This document shows, piece by piece, positions 1-13,742 of a stretch of 64,000 nucleotides of DNA. Positions within the stretch are counted from its first letter, which is position 1. Every line of letters starts with the position of its first letter. The stretch covers positions 496,001 through 560,000 of the forward strand of contig JAUDYN010000006.1 in NCBI GenBank assembly GCA_030407005.1. The letters run 5' to 3'. The translations under genes were made by a program, and so were the position numbers. The stretch is from Desarmillaria ectypa (lineage: Eukaryota; Basidiomycota; Agaricomycetes; Agaricales; Physalacriaceae). Below the pieces are notes generated by a model that was given only the letters and a program-made list of their open reading frames with translations, was not told the DNA's origin and searched no databases.

Positions 1-2891
1 CTCCCTCTTCGATGTTATTAGAACCGCCTTTCTCTTTGAATGGCTCATATGTTGACCCCTCACTACCTCCGAGGTGGAGACAAATGAAGTACGGTCTCCA
101 ATTTCATGATTTTCTCGTAAGCTAAATATCGCATCCATGTTGTAGACAGGCGTGCGGTATGTGTATCGTTTTTTTTTTTTTCAACTACGTGTATCTAACT
201 GTTCCGAACAGGCGAGAATCCAAGTTCGCATTTCTCTCATCGTGCTACTGTTCAGTGTTAATGCTGCTATAGGCGGTCTCTATGAAGGCACGCGAATGGA
301 CACGATCTGGGCATTCCGTCAAGCATACAATATAGCCCGAAGCATCCGGGATAAACAAGATGCTTACTGTACTAAAGCCCTCGCTGGCCAATGGTCAAGC
401 CTAGGTGAATTCCCTGAGAGTCTTCAGTGGGAAGCACTTGTGGACGTGCTCCGTGGACGTGTCAAGGTATTCAAGCTTTGCATCTTATCCAGCCTCTTTG
501 CTCTAATGTCCTCCAAATTCAGATACACAACCACTGCTATGAGGCTGTAGATTTGGACGGTATAGTAAGGGTAAGCACACCACTTCCACGGCAGAGTAAT
601 ACTTTAATGGACATCTACACAGCTCTCACATGAGTTCAAATTCCCTATTGCGGCTTTTCATCATGCGCATGAAACTTACCTTGTCCCGGACCTCCTCAAA
701 AGAGCATATGGTCTGTTCTTACATAATACCACATTGTTACCCGTCTGATTCATCATTTACAGGACACCCACCAGCATCAGCCATCTTTGCAACCCTTGCG
801 CACTATAAACGAGAAGGCTATCGTGGTTCGGAATTCGCTGCGCGAATTTTGTCTGGTCATGGTTTAGACGTGGTCATGAAGGTCGTTTAGCCCGTGTTTC
901 CACTGATTCCGGTTCACTCATGGGAATTAAAGTATAGAGTGACCATCCGGCAACGAATTCACGGTATTTACTCCATGAGGCTCAGCTGGCACATTATTAT
1001 GGACTGCCAGATAACATTGCGCTTGCTTCCGTTACGTCTACTCCCGCAAAAGTTATGGGTCAGGACCACAGGATTGGATATATAAAAGCCGGTACGATAT
1101 CTTCACTGCAAGTATTATCCTGGTACTTACCTGCGTGGATATTTATAGGGTACGATGCAGGTAGTCTCTCTTGCCTTGTAATGACTTCCCGTCATTGACT
1201 GTCTCTTCACCAGACGTCGTCGTCTGGGATAGCCATCCTCTCGCATTAGGTGCTACGGCTAAGCAAGTGTACATCGACGGAATAGCCCAGTTCGACAAAT
1301 TCTATTCAAGAACAAAGCCACCATCTCACCAACATGTCCCAAAGACACCGGATTTTGACCAAGATGCCCTAGATGCCGTGAGGTACGACGGCTTGCCTCC
1401 TCTCCAAGCAAAGATATCAACCTCGGATGTTGTCGTCTTTACGAATGTGACAAGCGTGTTTGTGAAAAGCAGTCGACGGATACAACAAGTGTTTTCTGCT
1501 GCTAGTGACAGGCCAGGTATCGTCGTTGTAAAGGATGGGAAAATTGTTTGTCGAGGAAGAGGACTGTGTCCTGAGGTTCACTCTGACTCAAATGTTAGAC
1601 GCGTCAATCTAATGGGTGGATCAATAGCGTGAGTGCTTGTCTAGTATACTTCGCATTGAATTCCTAACGTTTGGTCGGTTTAGACCTGGCCTCACTACTG
1701 TCGGCTTGCCTTTGGGACTAGTGGATATCGATTTCGAAGACAGCACTAAGGACGGGTTGGTAATTGATCCTTTCTTGTCCGAAATCCCGAGTTTAGTGGG
1801 AGGAGGCGAAACGATAATACGAGCAGTAGACGGCTTGCAATTCGCATCTCCAGATATGCTGTACGTCGTCGTCCAAATTGTGAGGTTCGGACTGACGAAA
1901 GTCCATATTTAAGGTTGGCTTATCGCGGAGGCGTAACTACTGCCGTTACAGCTCCCGAATCTTCCGGGTTCTTGTCTGGCTTAAGTGCGGCATTCACTAC
2001 CGGTGCTGCACATAAGTTGGAGGATGGTGCTGTGATACAAGACGTCGCGGCGCTGCATGTTATGGCGTCCATGTCTTCGCCCATCAGTGTTAGCACCCAA
2101 CTGGGTGCTCTGAGGCGACTGCTGTCTGGCAAAATACACGGGGAACTAGGTGCGCAGTTTAGGAGGGTCGTGGAGGTAATGTCTTTGCCGATTCTTAAAT
2201 AACGTTACATATTCAACGATGGAGATGCTAGGGTGAACTACCGCTTGTCGTGACGGTCTACAGTGCTGATATCATGGCATCTTTGATACAACTCAAACAC
2301 GAAGCAGAACAGATATCTGGGAAAGCTATTCGTATGACTTTCCTTGGAGCACCCGAAGCACATCTTCTCGCTACCGAGATAGGCAACGCCGGTGTGGGCG
2401 TAATCCTTGGTCGCGTGCGGCCTTTCCCTAACGACTGGCAATCAAGGAGAATGTATGTGGTACTCATCACCTTTGACACGATAGGATTATTGAAACCTTT
2501 TAGTCTCCCCGGCCCGCCGCTTTCTGAGGACAGTGTGCTAGATGTGCTCCTATCGCACAACGTCACGGTGGGCATCGGCCTTGATATCCTTGGTTTGGGT
2601 CCGCAGAAAAGTTCCGCTCGGAACACGAGATTTGATGCAGCCTGGGTTAGTGCTTCTCAGTATGACCTTCCTTGTAACTAATTTGCTTGCCACCAGGCTG
2701 CACTTGAAGCTCGTACGGAATTATCTCAGTCCGATGCTCTTGCTTTGGCGTCGGCGAATTTGGAGAGGCTGCTTGGTGTGGACAATGAGGACCATGACTT
2801 GGTGGCGACGACATTTGGAACTTTGCTTGAATTTGAGAGTAAGGTTGTAGGGGTTATTTCGTCTAGACGTGGAGTGGTTGATCTATTCTGA
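1..2891 (+). CDS. Tandem amidohydrolase / carbohydrate esterase family 9-like protein, 5' end outside window
   Basis: Metal-dependent hydrolase with two consecutive amidohydrolase-type modules in one protein. Module one reads through MKY, ACGENP, GTRMDT, then FHHAHETYLVPDLL and SDHPATNSRYLLHEAQ, HYYGLPDNIALASVTSTPAK and ends in GYDADVVVWDSHPLALGATA, the usual closing strand of this superfamily. Module two begins near VNLMGGSIAPGLT and continues through AYRGGVTTAVTAP, to a stop at 2889-2891. At least ten short GT-AG introns were resolved, for example 462-521 and 577-620. Fungal relatives are usually annotated as CE9 or amidohydrolase of composite domain type, and many carry the same double layout. 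The substrate is not known from sequence. The first residues and any signal peptide lie upstream of base 1. The junction near 89-147 is ambiguous: the strong GTAAGC donor adds about eight residues before ACGENP. Confidence 0.85.
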
Positions 2892-3498
2892 GTTACTGAA
2901 AAGTGTTGTCTAGTTTTTGAATTTGGCTTTACTGTTAGCATCCGAGACAAACTGGTAATAGGACGACGACTAACCTCAAGACGCACCATTCGGTTATTCG
3001 TGCCGGTTACGGAGAGAAGCTTCGTGATGTTGTGCTTTTCTTGTTGCCGTCTTCAGCAGAAAGACTCAAAGATTCTCCCAAAACAACGGCGGGATGACAA
3101 TTTTCTTTCGTTCTTGGAATGGCTTCCGTGATTGTAATGGCCCCGATTCTTCACCTGTTTTCGACTGTAGGTAATAAAGTACTAAAGGTGTTGATGCTAC
3201 TATTGGAAAGACTACATCGTTATATTGACTGACTCTATTCATCCTAGATAATTCGGCTTTATGCAGTCGTCTGGCCCTTCTTAACCAAAGGCTTTGTATT
3301 TCTAGCCAATCGACGACTATCGCAGTACAACTATCTCTCGAATGGCCCAAGTTGGCATAGCTTCAAAGCTCCTGAAACTGCAACATTTTAGAAAAACTTT
3401 ACTAGCAGTCTGTACATGTTTCGTGGAGTACGAAAGGGTTGTCCTCCTGATATTCGTCTATCATTCCCTGCATTCATTCCGATTAAGCCGCTGCCGCG
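2892..3498. other. Intergenic, no gene seen
   Basis: Spacer after the amidohydrolase stop. Only short frames without family resemblance are present. It probably contains the 3' UTR of the upstream gene. Confidence 0.5.
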
Positions 3499-4740
3499 TT
3501 GCATTCCGGGGCCTGCATTTTTCCGCCATCCCCTAATCTTCTACTTGCACAATACACGTGGAAGCCCTCCGATGCGTATATTCATCTGATTGGACCCTCA
3601 CTCCCATCCCCTTACTCATCCTCAGCCAATGCCCCAGGACAGCTCCAGATTCAATTTTGGCTTCAGAACTTCTCCCGCTTCTCGCTGTGAGCTTCCTTCG
3701 TTGATTTTGTCTGCCCAGTCATCACAGTTCCCCCTCATAGCCCACTTCTCCCACGATATATCAGCCATCTGCAGAGACTTGCAGAATCAGAAGGTCGTTA
3801 CTACTGCAGACAAGTGTCCCTTCATCAGACCTCGCCAGCCTTCCTTGCTGGGAAACTCCAGGCGGAAGCCCTAGTTCGCCCAGAACTCGTACCCCTAGGA
3901 GCAGAGGTTATGACTACCTTAAAGTGACGCTTCGTCGTCAACCTATTTCGATATACCCTCGTCAATGCCTTATCTCGCGCGGCGCTCTGGCGAACCATAG
4001 CGATTTATATGGAGGACATAGCCGTACTGGGTCACTCCATGACGGAGAAGGTCCACTTGATGACCTGCGTCGAGAGTTTGCTGAACACCGGGATATACCA
4101 CTTGGAAAAGAGTATTCGAAAGACCGCCATCCTCACAGTTGATGGTGCTAGAGACCTTTTTGAGAGAAATCATGTACGTTGCCTATCGAGTCTCCTATCC
4201 ATGGAAACTGAGCAGCAATATAGGACGGGGATCCCACATTTGCTCAAATGCGTCTTCGAATAGACCCAGGCAAGCTTAGAGTACGCTCTCGTTGCATTTG
4301 CTCTGCTTTTGGCGCCGGCGACGCCCAAGAAGAGCACCAAGCTCGTAACTACCTGGCTAGAAAGTTCATGGAGGCCAAGAATCACGCTATGCCAAAGATC
4401 GATAGCTTGCTCTTTTATCTTGTCACCAGATGGCTTCACTTTTTGGTATTCTTCTTCTTCTGCCATTTTATGTATGTCCCTCACCTCTCTCCTTCCAGGA
4501 CTTTTCTCGGAAAACAGGCTTCACAAGGATTAACCTTGACATGGCCACACGTTTGCCACACGTCCACAATCCTGGATGAGAGGAATAGGCTGTTGCAGAA
4601 GATCATTGATGATGTTCCTCTGGAATCCATCATTCCTACCTAGGGTTCTCTGAAGGATTCCGCTATCTTTAGGAGGGCATGGGAGGCACTGGATGTCGCT
4701 GCATGCCAGTTTGGAAGAATACTCGCAGATTGAAAACATA
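3499..4740 (+). pseudogene. Unrecognised locus interrupted by in-frame stops
   Basis: One reading frame stays coding-like from about 3500 to 4263 but is broken by TGA at 3688 and TGA at 3925. Between the stops it reads PRYISHLQRLAESEGRYY and PAFLAGKLQAEALVRPELVP, and after the second stop RFVVNLFRYTLVNAL and RDLFERNH. A further coding-like stretch at 4570-4735 (LDERNRLLQKIIDDVPLESI, then AWEALDVAACQFGRIL) is broken by one TAG. No intron consistent with frame removes these stops. I do not recognise the family. It may be a decayed gene or a many-exon gene I could not splice, or chance open frame. Confidence 0.35.
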
Positions 4741-5058
4741 AGCTTGCCGTGTCCTCTATAAGAACAGCTTCCATTAGCTGTTTTTTGTAGATTCTCGGCA
4801 TCGAGCTACGATGTGCTGGCAGCCCTTCTCATTAGAGACACACGGTGAAAGCAGACAAGCGCTCTTCACCCCAGGCTGAGAAACCTTCTGATAGAAGCAT
4901 CAACACTGCCATCCACAATTTGGTGCAACCATCGCCTCTTTCACCCGTCGATTCGAACATTGGCAGGGCTTCCTTGTTTGGTGAAAATTTATCCTGTAGA
5001 CATGACGATGAAAAGACTGCAACGACAACACGCAACAACGTCATCGATGCCGACCTGA

Positions 5059-5518
5059 ATGCCGTTGTCGCTTCCCCAATCCATGCTTCCCCGCTGGTCT
5101 GTTCTAACAAATCGGCACGTCGTCATGAAACGCGTAAAGTATCTTTGTCTGGAAGATTTCACAGACGACGAACACGATGATAATTTTCCAGGTCTTTTTG
5201 TAGGCAGCATATCTTCCGCGGCGCCTCTCACATCGCCGTCTACCAGAAAGCAGCAGAAGTCGACTTCGAAATCAATGAGGCCTGTATCTACATCGAAATC
5301 TGAACCCCAGTGGACATATCCAATTCATGTCGAGCACAAAACTCTCACCACTTTCAAACTTATTTTCAATTCGAGGGCCAAATGCACTTTGAAATACAAA
5401 GATTTCGAACAGGTGCATCAACTCGACGTAATTTTTCTCTGTCAGTTGCTTACTCCGTCTCTTTCAGGCCATGGCTGACCTTGTTTTCATGTCTCGGTAC
5501 ATGATAGCTAGATGTTAG
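5059..5518 (+). CDS. Hypothetical protein, possibly the 3' end of the preceding locus
   Basis: Two exons joined by a good intron at about 5415-5467 (GTGCAT to TTTCAG) give an acidic and serine/lysine-rich segment (FTDDEHDDNFPGLFVG, then a run rich in S, T and K), followed by a compact basic-hydrophobic tail (TFKLIFNSRAKCTLKYKDFE, AMADLVFMSRYM). The tail loosely recalls small fold-back domains of Agaricomycete hypothetical proteins, but no family can be named. The ATG at 5059 is only the first in frame; the real start may lie in an upstream exon. Confidence 0.3.
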
Positions 5519-6204
5519 TGCATAGCACGTCCCTGTGGCAGTGGTTTTAACCAAATCTTCACGACGACATCGGAACAAATGACTAACAAAGTCAGAAACT
5601 TTTGATGGAAAGGACCGGTTTTTTCCTGTGTAAGAGCGATTCTTCAAAGGGTAAGTGGAAGGCCTAGGTTGACGCGCGCTCGAAGTGGTCCCGATCGCAA
5701 CTTGTAAGTATCATGCCAACGAAACGAAACATAACGAGCGGGTGTCAGAAGATCGCACTGCAGAGCGATGTATCACGAAGGGCTAACGTACTGATAGAAA
5801 CAAAACGCCCAGAATCAACAAGAATGGCAAACTTGCAATTGACTGCCTGTGATACTTCCCACGTTGCGCTCATCCAACGCGGAAAAGTCGCGTCTTTCAT
5901 GTGGAAATGCTTGGCCTGAAATATGGACGGTAAGAGGATCATGACGATGATCATAATGATGTAGAGAAAAACGGCTCGGCTGTTGCCTTACTTACTATGG
6001 TCCAACCCGAGAAACAGGAACGAGACTTCCATGATTATCACTCGGCTTATGTTTCTTCCCGTCCGCCGTCGGGTCTGATGCTTCTGATCTCAATTTGACT
6101 TCTGGATATAAGACCAGAGTGGCTTGTAAGCAAGCCCCTGCCAGTACATGGCATAATTTCACCAAGACATTCGATATCTAAAGCTTATGAACAAGAAAAT
6201 GCAT
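5519..6204. other. Intergenic, no gene seen
   Basis: Spacer between the uncertain plus-strand locus and the 3' end of the minus-strand epimerase gene. Only short frames (for example 5713-5919) without recognisable motifs. Confidence 0.5.
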
Positions 6205-7560
6205 TTATTTCTTCAAATGCTTGATAATGAACTCAACTTCCTCATCAATGACGCTGTAAAGATGGTCGACATCATACTTCGGCACCCATCCCAAACACTT
6301 TCTATTATCTCCAGTCAGAGCGCACCTATCGATATACCATCGGTTCAAAGTCAAAGGACAAAAGGAAAGACTTCACCTGCCAGCAACTGAGATGTCCACA
6401 ATCACCTTTGGGCCGCCCAGGACCTGCGCTATCTTATCGTAATCCTCCGCGGAAGGCTTGATCACTGTAGCGTCATCCACTAGACCTCTCTTGGCCAGAC
6501 TAGCAGCAATGCCTTCATACAGCTTCTTCCATGAGAATTCGCCATTCACCGCAAAGTAGTAACCGCCCTGCTTGCCGTGGGGTACATCCTTCCCCTCAAG
6601 AATAGCGTTGACCAGGGCCATATACAACGCTGTGATATCCTTGAGGTGGCAGAGTGGCCATTCCTGGCGGAACGAATCCAGGTCAGTCGGAGATGGTTTC
6701 GAGTTGGAAGATTACACGAGCATACGTCAGTGTCACCAGCAACTTGATATACGCGCTTCAAGGCAAGACCTATCTGTACAATGCCTACGATTTGTATGGA
6801 GATCTTGTTGCCAAACCCTTCGCTTGGACCGTAAACCATTGGCGGGACGTAGATGTATGTCCGGACACCCAGCTCGTCACCGAGTTCCAGTGTAGAAGTC
6901 ACTGTATCGACAGGCTGCCACAAATATGATATAAGTATACACATTATCCATTGCGAAAGAGTGCATTACCGTCTGCATAAGAGGAATCGGCGACTTTGTG
7001 GTCTTCTGAACGGCGTACACGTCGTCCGTATCGTTCAGACGTTGCTCGATAGCGGTGTGGCTAGAAAATATTTTGGCACCTGATGCCTTCCTTGTTCATC
7101 AGCAAAGGAGTCGGTGTATGTGTTAGCGCGAGACTGACATGGACGAAATGAACGTCTTTCCTCGTCTTGTGCTTGACGGTAGCGAGACCTAGGATGAACG
7201 CTTCTGGTGGAACAAAACTGAAAGCATCCGCGAGATGCAGAACAACGGTTACTATTCGAAGCTCAGCCTATATCTAAAAACGACAATTACGTGGGACTCA
7301 CGTTCAAGCTCTTCGACCGCCTTTTGGATTGCGGCCTGATTCATCAGATCAAATTCAACCGGCTGGACGCCTAAACTCTTGACTGTGGACGCCTGCAACT
7401 CCGTGCGCACCAGCGCGTATATTTCCACGTTGGGTATTTTGACGAGGTCATTGAGAAGTGTCCCGCCACTACAATGTGAGAGATAAGTACAAGTCCAAAA
7501 TAGAAGTTGAAGAAACGCTTACAGGTAGCCAGAAGCACCAGTAATGAGAAGTCGGGTCAT
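6205..7560 (-). CDS. NAD(P)-dependent epimerase/dehydratase (extended SDR family)
   Basis: Starts at ATG 7558-7560 with MTRLLITGASGYLGG, a Rossmann GxxGxxG nucleotide-binding loop. The first intron splits the codons right after the loop. It continues with IPNVEIYALVRTEL, VVLHLADAFS, FVHTSGAKIF and DDVYAVQKTTK, whose Y-x3-K is the SDR catalytic pair, then YIYVPPMVYGPSEG and VCHLKDITALYMALVNAI, typical of epimerase C-terminal halves. The last exon (WVPKYDVDHLYSVIDEEVEF) follows an intron near 6330-6388 and ends at TAA 6205-6207. At least six introns. Fungal homologues are annotated as nucleoside-diphosphate-sugar epimerases or NAD(P)-binding proteins; the substrate cannot be read from the sequence. 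Likely cytosolic because no signal peptide or membrane span is present. Confidence 0.85.
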
Positions 7561-8220
7561 GACAACAACAGTGGATCCAGTGAGCTACACTGTGCTAATA
7601 AACATAAGTTCAGCTTTGTAATTTGGTCCTTACCAATGTACGATTTGTCATTGCTTCACCGTTACCCGGTCCGTGCTTCCGTGAAGAAAAGGAAGAGCAA
7701 GGAAAATCGAGGAAACCACAGAGCAAACTATAGTTGACGAGGCCTGAGGCCTGAGTACTTGAGTACTGAGTCCCTATTGGAACCGACCTGTCGAAAAATT
7801 AGTAACAGTCAGAAATCCCCAGCTTCTCCTGAACTAGTAAATGTCCTTAGTTCTTGCTTTCAGCAGTGTCCTTTCCGAAACAAGTGCCACGGTTATTTAT
7901 GAGGACGGCCTTGTTAGACTTCTCCATCTCGTTATCTCGCCGATATTGCTACGGCCCTTGCACGGCGAAAATAAACATTCCTTCGCCTGGCCGTAGTCCG
8001 TTTAGCCAGATGCTCTGTTTGTCAAGGCCTGATGTCTCGATTGCAGACATCGCCATCGATACACTCCCACGCCGTTCCTCGCAAAGGCATGAAAGGCAGA
8101 TTGATGAAGAAATAGAGGCTTGCGTAAAATCCTAAAACATCTCTTACTTGTCAGGGCGTTGTAGCATAGCTCCTTGTGAGCCAAGGTGTTCCTATTAAAA
8201 ATGTATTAAATGGAGATACC
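7561..8220. other. Intergenic, upstream region of the epimerase gene
   Basis: Non-coding spacer. A short direct repeat (GAGGCCT twice, then AGTACTTG and AGTACTGAG) lies at about 7739-7771, roughly 180-210 nt upstream of the epimerase start. No gene seen. Confidence 0.5.
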
Positions 8221-9702
8221 TTACGACTCCTGAGCATCAGCATCAGTCAAACCTCCTACGCGACGCAACGCGGTCTCAGCTGCGTTGACGCCTTCTGGCA
8301 TACCTATCACTTTTGAATGATCTAACCCCCGTCGATAAAATTCACGCGCCATCGATTTGTCGCCGTTCATCTGTAACTCGAAGATAAGATCCACACCTTG
8401 CCATAGTCAGGAAGTATGCTTACTTCGCGTAGCATGCCAATATTAAACAGGGCTGCAGCATAAGCATACTCGCATATGGGAATGGGCTCATATTGCCGGC
8501 GTGTCCGTTGCAGGATAGCCAAAGCCTGCTTTGCCCACGACTCGGCCTGCTGCAGCTTCTCAGGAGTGGGTTTTCCTCGGATAATCAACTCGGATAGGTT
8601 CCCCATCATTTGTGCGCCTACACAAGCACCCTATGAGGTAACTCTAAACACTGGGAACAAAAAAAACCTCACCTCTACATTGGTCATCCGGAGATGATGT
8701 TTGCGGCGGTGGCGGGATCAAGATAGATATAGCTTGAAGATACAGCGGCATGGCAAATCTAAACACGGTCAGTATATGCACGCGAACAGCAAATACAAGA
8801 CTAACTCAACCTTCCCAATCCGAGCGTAGAAGACAGCGAGTGCCTCGAGGGGGGCACCGACGTCAGTCTTGTCGACCCACGGCGGCAGCTCGAGCTCTGC
8901 AAGCGTCACCTGGTTATCACTCGTAATATCCTCGTGTGGATCGATTAATCCAGCATTAGCTTCCTTGACGAGCCTCAGCACCTCTTCGACACCCCACGAC
9001 AGCCACTTCTCCTCCTCATCCGCCTTCTGGAGCTCCTCCGCAACTTCTCCTAGCTTCCCCGCGATAGCTACTGCGCGGAGCCTTTCCGGCCCTGAGAGGG
9101 TCTTGATTGCCTCCTGCATGCGAGTCAAGCAGTCCGCGTAGACTTCGTAAGCGTTTTGTTTCTCATTCTGGCTCTCGAGAACCTCAGAGAGGGCTACAGC
9201 AATGCCGGAAATTTTGAGCCATGGCTGGTCTTTCAACAGTTCCAAGGGAAGCTGCTTGACGGTTTCCCAAGCTCTATGAGGTAGCTATCGTAGGTCACCA
9301 CTGAACAAACAGATGTGTAAGGAAGAGAAGGCATACTTGTAGAAGTACCGCGCGCTTGTGTCCAGCTCGCCCTTGTGCTTGGCTTTCACAGCGTCTCGCA
9401 GGTCCTGCCGGAGTTCTTCTGGCCACATCGTGAGGGACGCGTATAGGTCATATCTGATTTCGTAGTCAAAAATGGAGTCATTGTACGATGGAACATGATA
9501 CGTACAGTCCGTAGGCAGTAAGCCCCACTCCGACGAAGAGAAGCCCAGTGAAGAACGGAGACAATCGACTTGAGCTTCCTGCTGCGGCGCTGTACGTCCT
9601 ACATATCGTCGGGCGTGCTCTTGGTAGCAGTATATGCGTAAACCGTGCCGGAGAGCGGAAGAGAGGCTGGGAGGCCCTCTGCAGGCGTCGTAGAGAGGAC
9701 AT
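8221..9702 (-). CDS. Mitochondrial inner-membrane TPR protein, Mgr3-like
   Basis: The N terminus (MSSLRRLQRASQPLF, many R and S, no acidic residue) looks like a mitochondrial presequence. It is followed by one membrane span around SPFFTGLLFVGVGLTAYGLY and the signature SLTMWPEELRQDLRDAVKAK. After that come helical repeats consistent with TPR units (ETVKQLPLELL, EVLESQNEKQNAYEVYADCL, ALAVFYARIGKVE, AKQALAILQRTRRQYEP, DKSMAREFYRRGLDH), ending at TAA 8221-8223. In yeast, Mgr3 is an adaptor subunit of the i-AAA protease Yme1 that presents substrates in the intermembrane space. I infer the same role from the single span followed by a TPR array and from the MWP segment, which recurs in fungal homologues. 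Five or so introns, for example 9442-9499. Confidence 0.75.
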
Positions 9703-12187
9703 CGTCGGCGACGATGACGACGCGACTTTTTTGCCCGACTTTTTCGCCGGCGCGAATTCCCGAGGTTTGTCAAAGCCTTTGGTAAACTGCGATAAATATT
9801 CCAGATAAGATAGTACCTTTCCTATTCAGACCTTGGTTATCACGAACCCAGGTGCTTTGTGGTTCCTTTCAGTACTTATTACGGCTTGCGTAATTATTCG
9901 GTTATCATTCTTATTTCAACGTGTAGTATATTACGGCCTCGATTCTCCGCCTAGGTGATTCAGTCTCGCGCTTCTGACAAGTGACTAACTCGCGCCAGTC
10001 AAAATGCAATGGAAACGAGTAGAATAGAGATGAAAGTTTGACACATTTCTACAGCAAAACCTTTCGACTTGACCATTAAAGGGATTCCCGACCCATTTTT
10101 CTGTGACCAAAAGTCTGTGTCAAAATGCCACATGTTATCCGCTTTTCTACCTGACCCAAAATAGCTGTTTACCAGGAGTATCGGTTCCTGAGATGCTTTG
10201 GTCGGGGTAGCTTCACTCAAGAAGTTGATGGTCGGATACTATCTCCTCAGCACCGTCAAGAAACCCTGTCCTTAATTCGGTAGCTCGCTTGAAGTACTCC
10301 AATGTCAATTATGGATATCGTCTTCACTTTCTCATGTATCACATGAATGCCTACCATCAACTGGTCGCCTTCTGAATTCAATGCTGGATCTGCTATAACA
10401 CCCTATGCGGCGTGGACCTCAAGCAGCCTAACCCTATTCCATCGTCATCGCATCTTGGCTAGCATTTATAACCGAGTCATTTACCCTTATTTCTGATTCC
10501 TCCGATGGGTTGCTAGCGCGGATAGTTCCACGGGAGTAGTGTTCTCTTTTTAGATCTTCCCCCTTGTTGTATCCATGCACATTGTCGTCCATAGGCTGAC
10601 TATTCCTTCTACCCTGCTACCTAATTAATGTCGACCCGTCTTTCTACCTTTCCCCGTTGTGCAGAGCCGCCAGACAAATGATATCTCGGCGATGTCGGTA
10701 GGGCCTCAGAGACGCACTTCTGATATTTTCCAATCGTTGTCAACTCGCTTGGGACCCCCGCTAAAAATGAGGCACTAACTGCTAATATATTCTCCTTAAT
10801 CTCAACAATCTGTGCCAACAGGGATGCGCATGCTACGACAGTTTTCCCTCTACAGTAGAATATATTATACCCATGTGTGCTAAGGCCCGTGGGACGAACG
10901 CTAAAGACATACAATTGATGGTCCCACGGAACCGACTACTTATTGGACATCGGCAGTCGGATTCCCCTCCCTTGGGACCCAAAGCTACGGATACATGCGA
11001 AATCAGCACTGAGACCATTCTGTGTTTTGTTGCTCTGGCAATTGTTCATACGACAATCAGAAACGTCACTGCCAGACTAAGGATTGGTTCAATGATAACA
11101 CAAATGCGTCCTGCGAATCACATCCTACCTTTTGATCTACCTATCAGAATGCCCCCTCTCCCCCCCAAGGATATATCTCCTCTTCTCAGATGGACCTCCG
11201 TTTCACATGCCATTCAAGGCCGATCGTGGTTCTTGCGGATGTAGACGATATGGTGTTGTGAAATTCGTATTCTGACCGGGCAACATCCTCTAAATGAATT
11301 CAATAGTGTTCCTTGCCCCTGTTGACAGCATATACCTCAGGCACTATTTCCAACCGGTTCCGTGGTCGAATGTAGGTGCTCAAGATGATTTTAGAGGGTG
11401 ATATATGAGCAGAAAAGACGCTGGGTTTCAGCTACCATCTGTCGATGGACAGTCCCCATCGTCTGTACGGAAAGGATCATCATCAGCTCTTGGAGAATGT
11501 TGGTTCCGCCCCTTCTCCTCTTCCGGTTATCATTACTATGGGGATCTTGAAGGAAATATTTGATGAGCGAGATGGAACGAATTGGCCTTTGTGAGAGCAT
11601 TGAGAATATTAGCATTTCAGCAGGCGGAAGTGAGATCGATTGTGGGGTGGGGGAAGACGGGATCCGGGGAGATGGATGTATTCTTGAAACACAATAGTAC
11701 AAGATGATGGCAAAACATGGGAGGAACAAGTAAGAGATATGGACCACCTGAGACTTGGACGCAGACCGGATCAGGAGTTAGCCACAGACAATGACGGCAT
11801 ATTCAAGATATCTGTCTGTTTTACTGCCTTCTTTGCGCTTACCTCCACCCGGTATACTGTAGATCAGCCGTCATCAGCTATGGCAAGGCCCTGAGAAGGT
11901 AGCAGCCCAGATATGTATATGTGATAATTTATTGTAATTTATTGTGGGACAGCAGGACCAGAAACGGGATGCCAACGATGGATTGCCATGGCGAATTGTT
12001 AGGACTGGTGGATGTCAAGACAATTTCATGTTTTGTATGACAAGGGGTACCACTAATTCGGGTCGAAGCCTTGTCCTTCTTGTTGTATTCGCGTATACAT
12101 AACACAACAAAACTGCCAAATCCGTTCTCTATTGTTCATCCCCCTCTTCTTTGCTGTTAACCACCACCGTTCCCTTTCTTTCCTCTA
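9703..12187. other. Long intergenic region
   Basis: Divergent promoter space between the minus-strand TPR gene and the plus-strand MAP kinase gene. Open frames at 10621-11244 and 11391-11747 show no family motif or convincing splice pattern. The last roughly 150 nt before the kinase ATG are pyrimidine-rich (CCCCCTCTTC, TTCCCTTTCTT), which is common around fungal transcription starts. Confidence 0.5.

Positions 12188-13742
<1,555 letters not shown>

Noticed and set aside
11391..11747. Minus-strand frame with a hydrophobic start
   Set aside because: The start resembles a signal anchor, but the remainder is low in coding character and has no family match.
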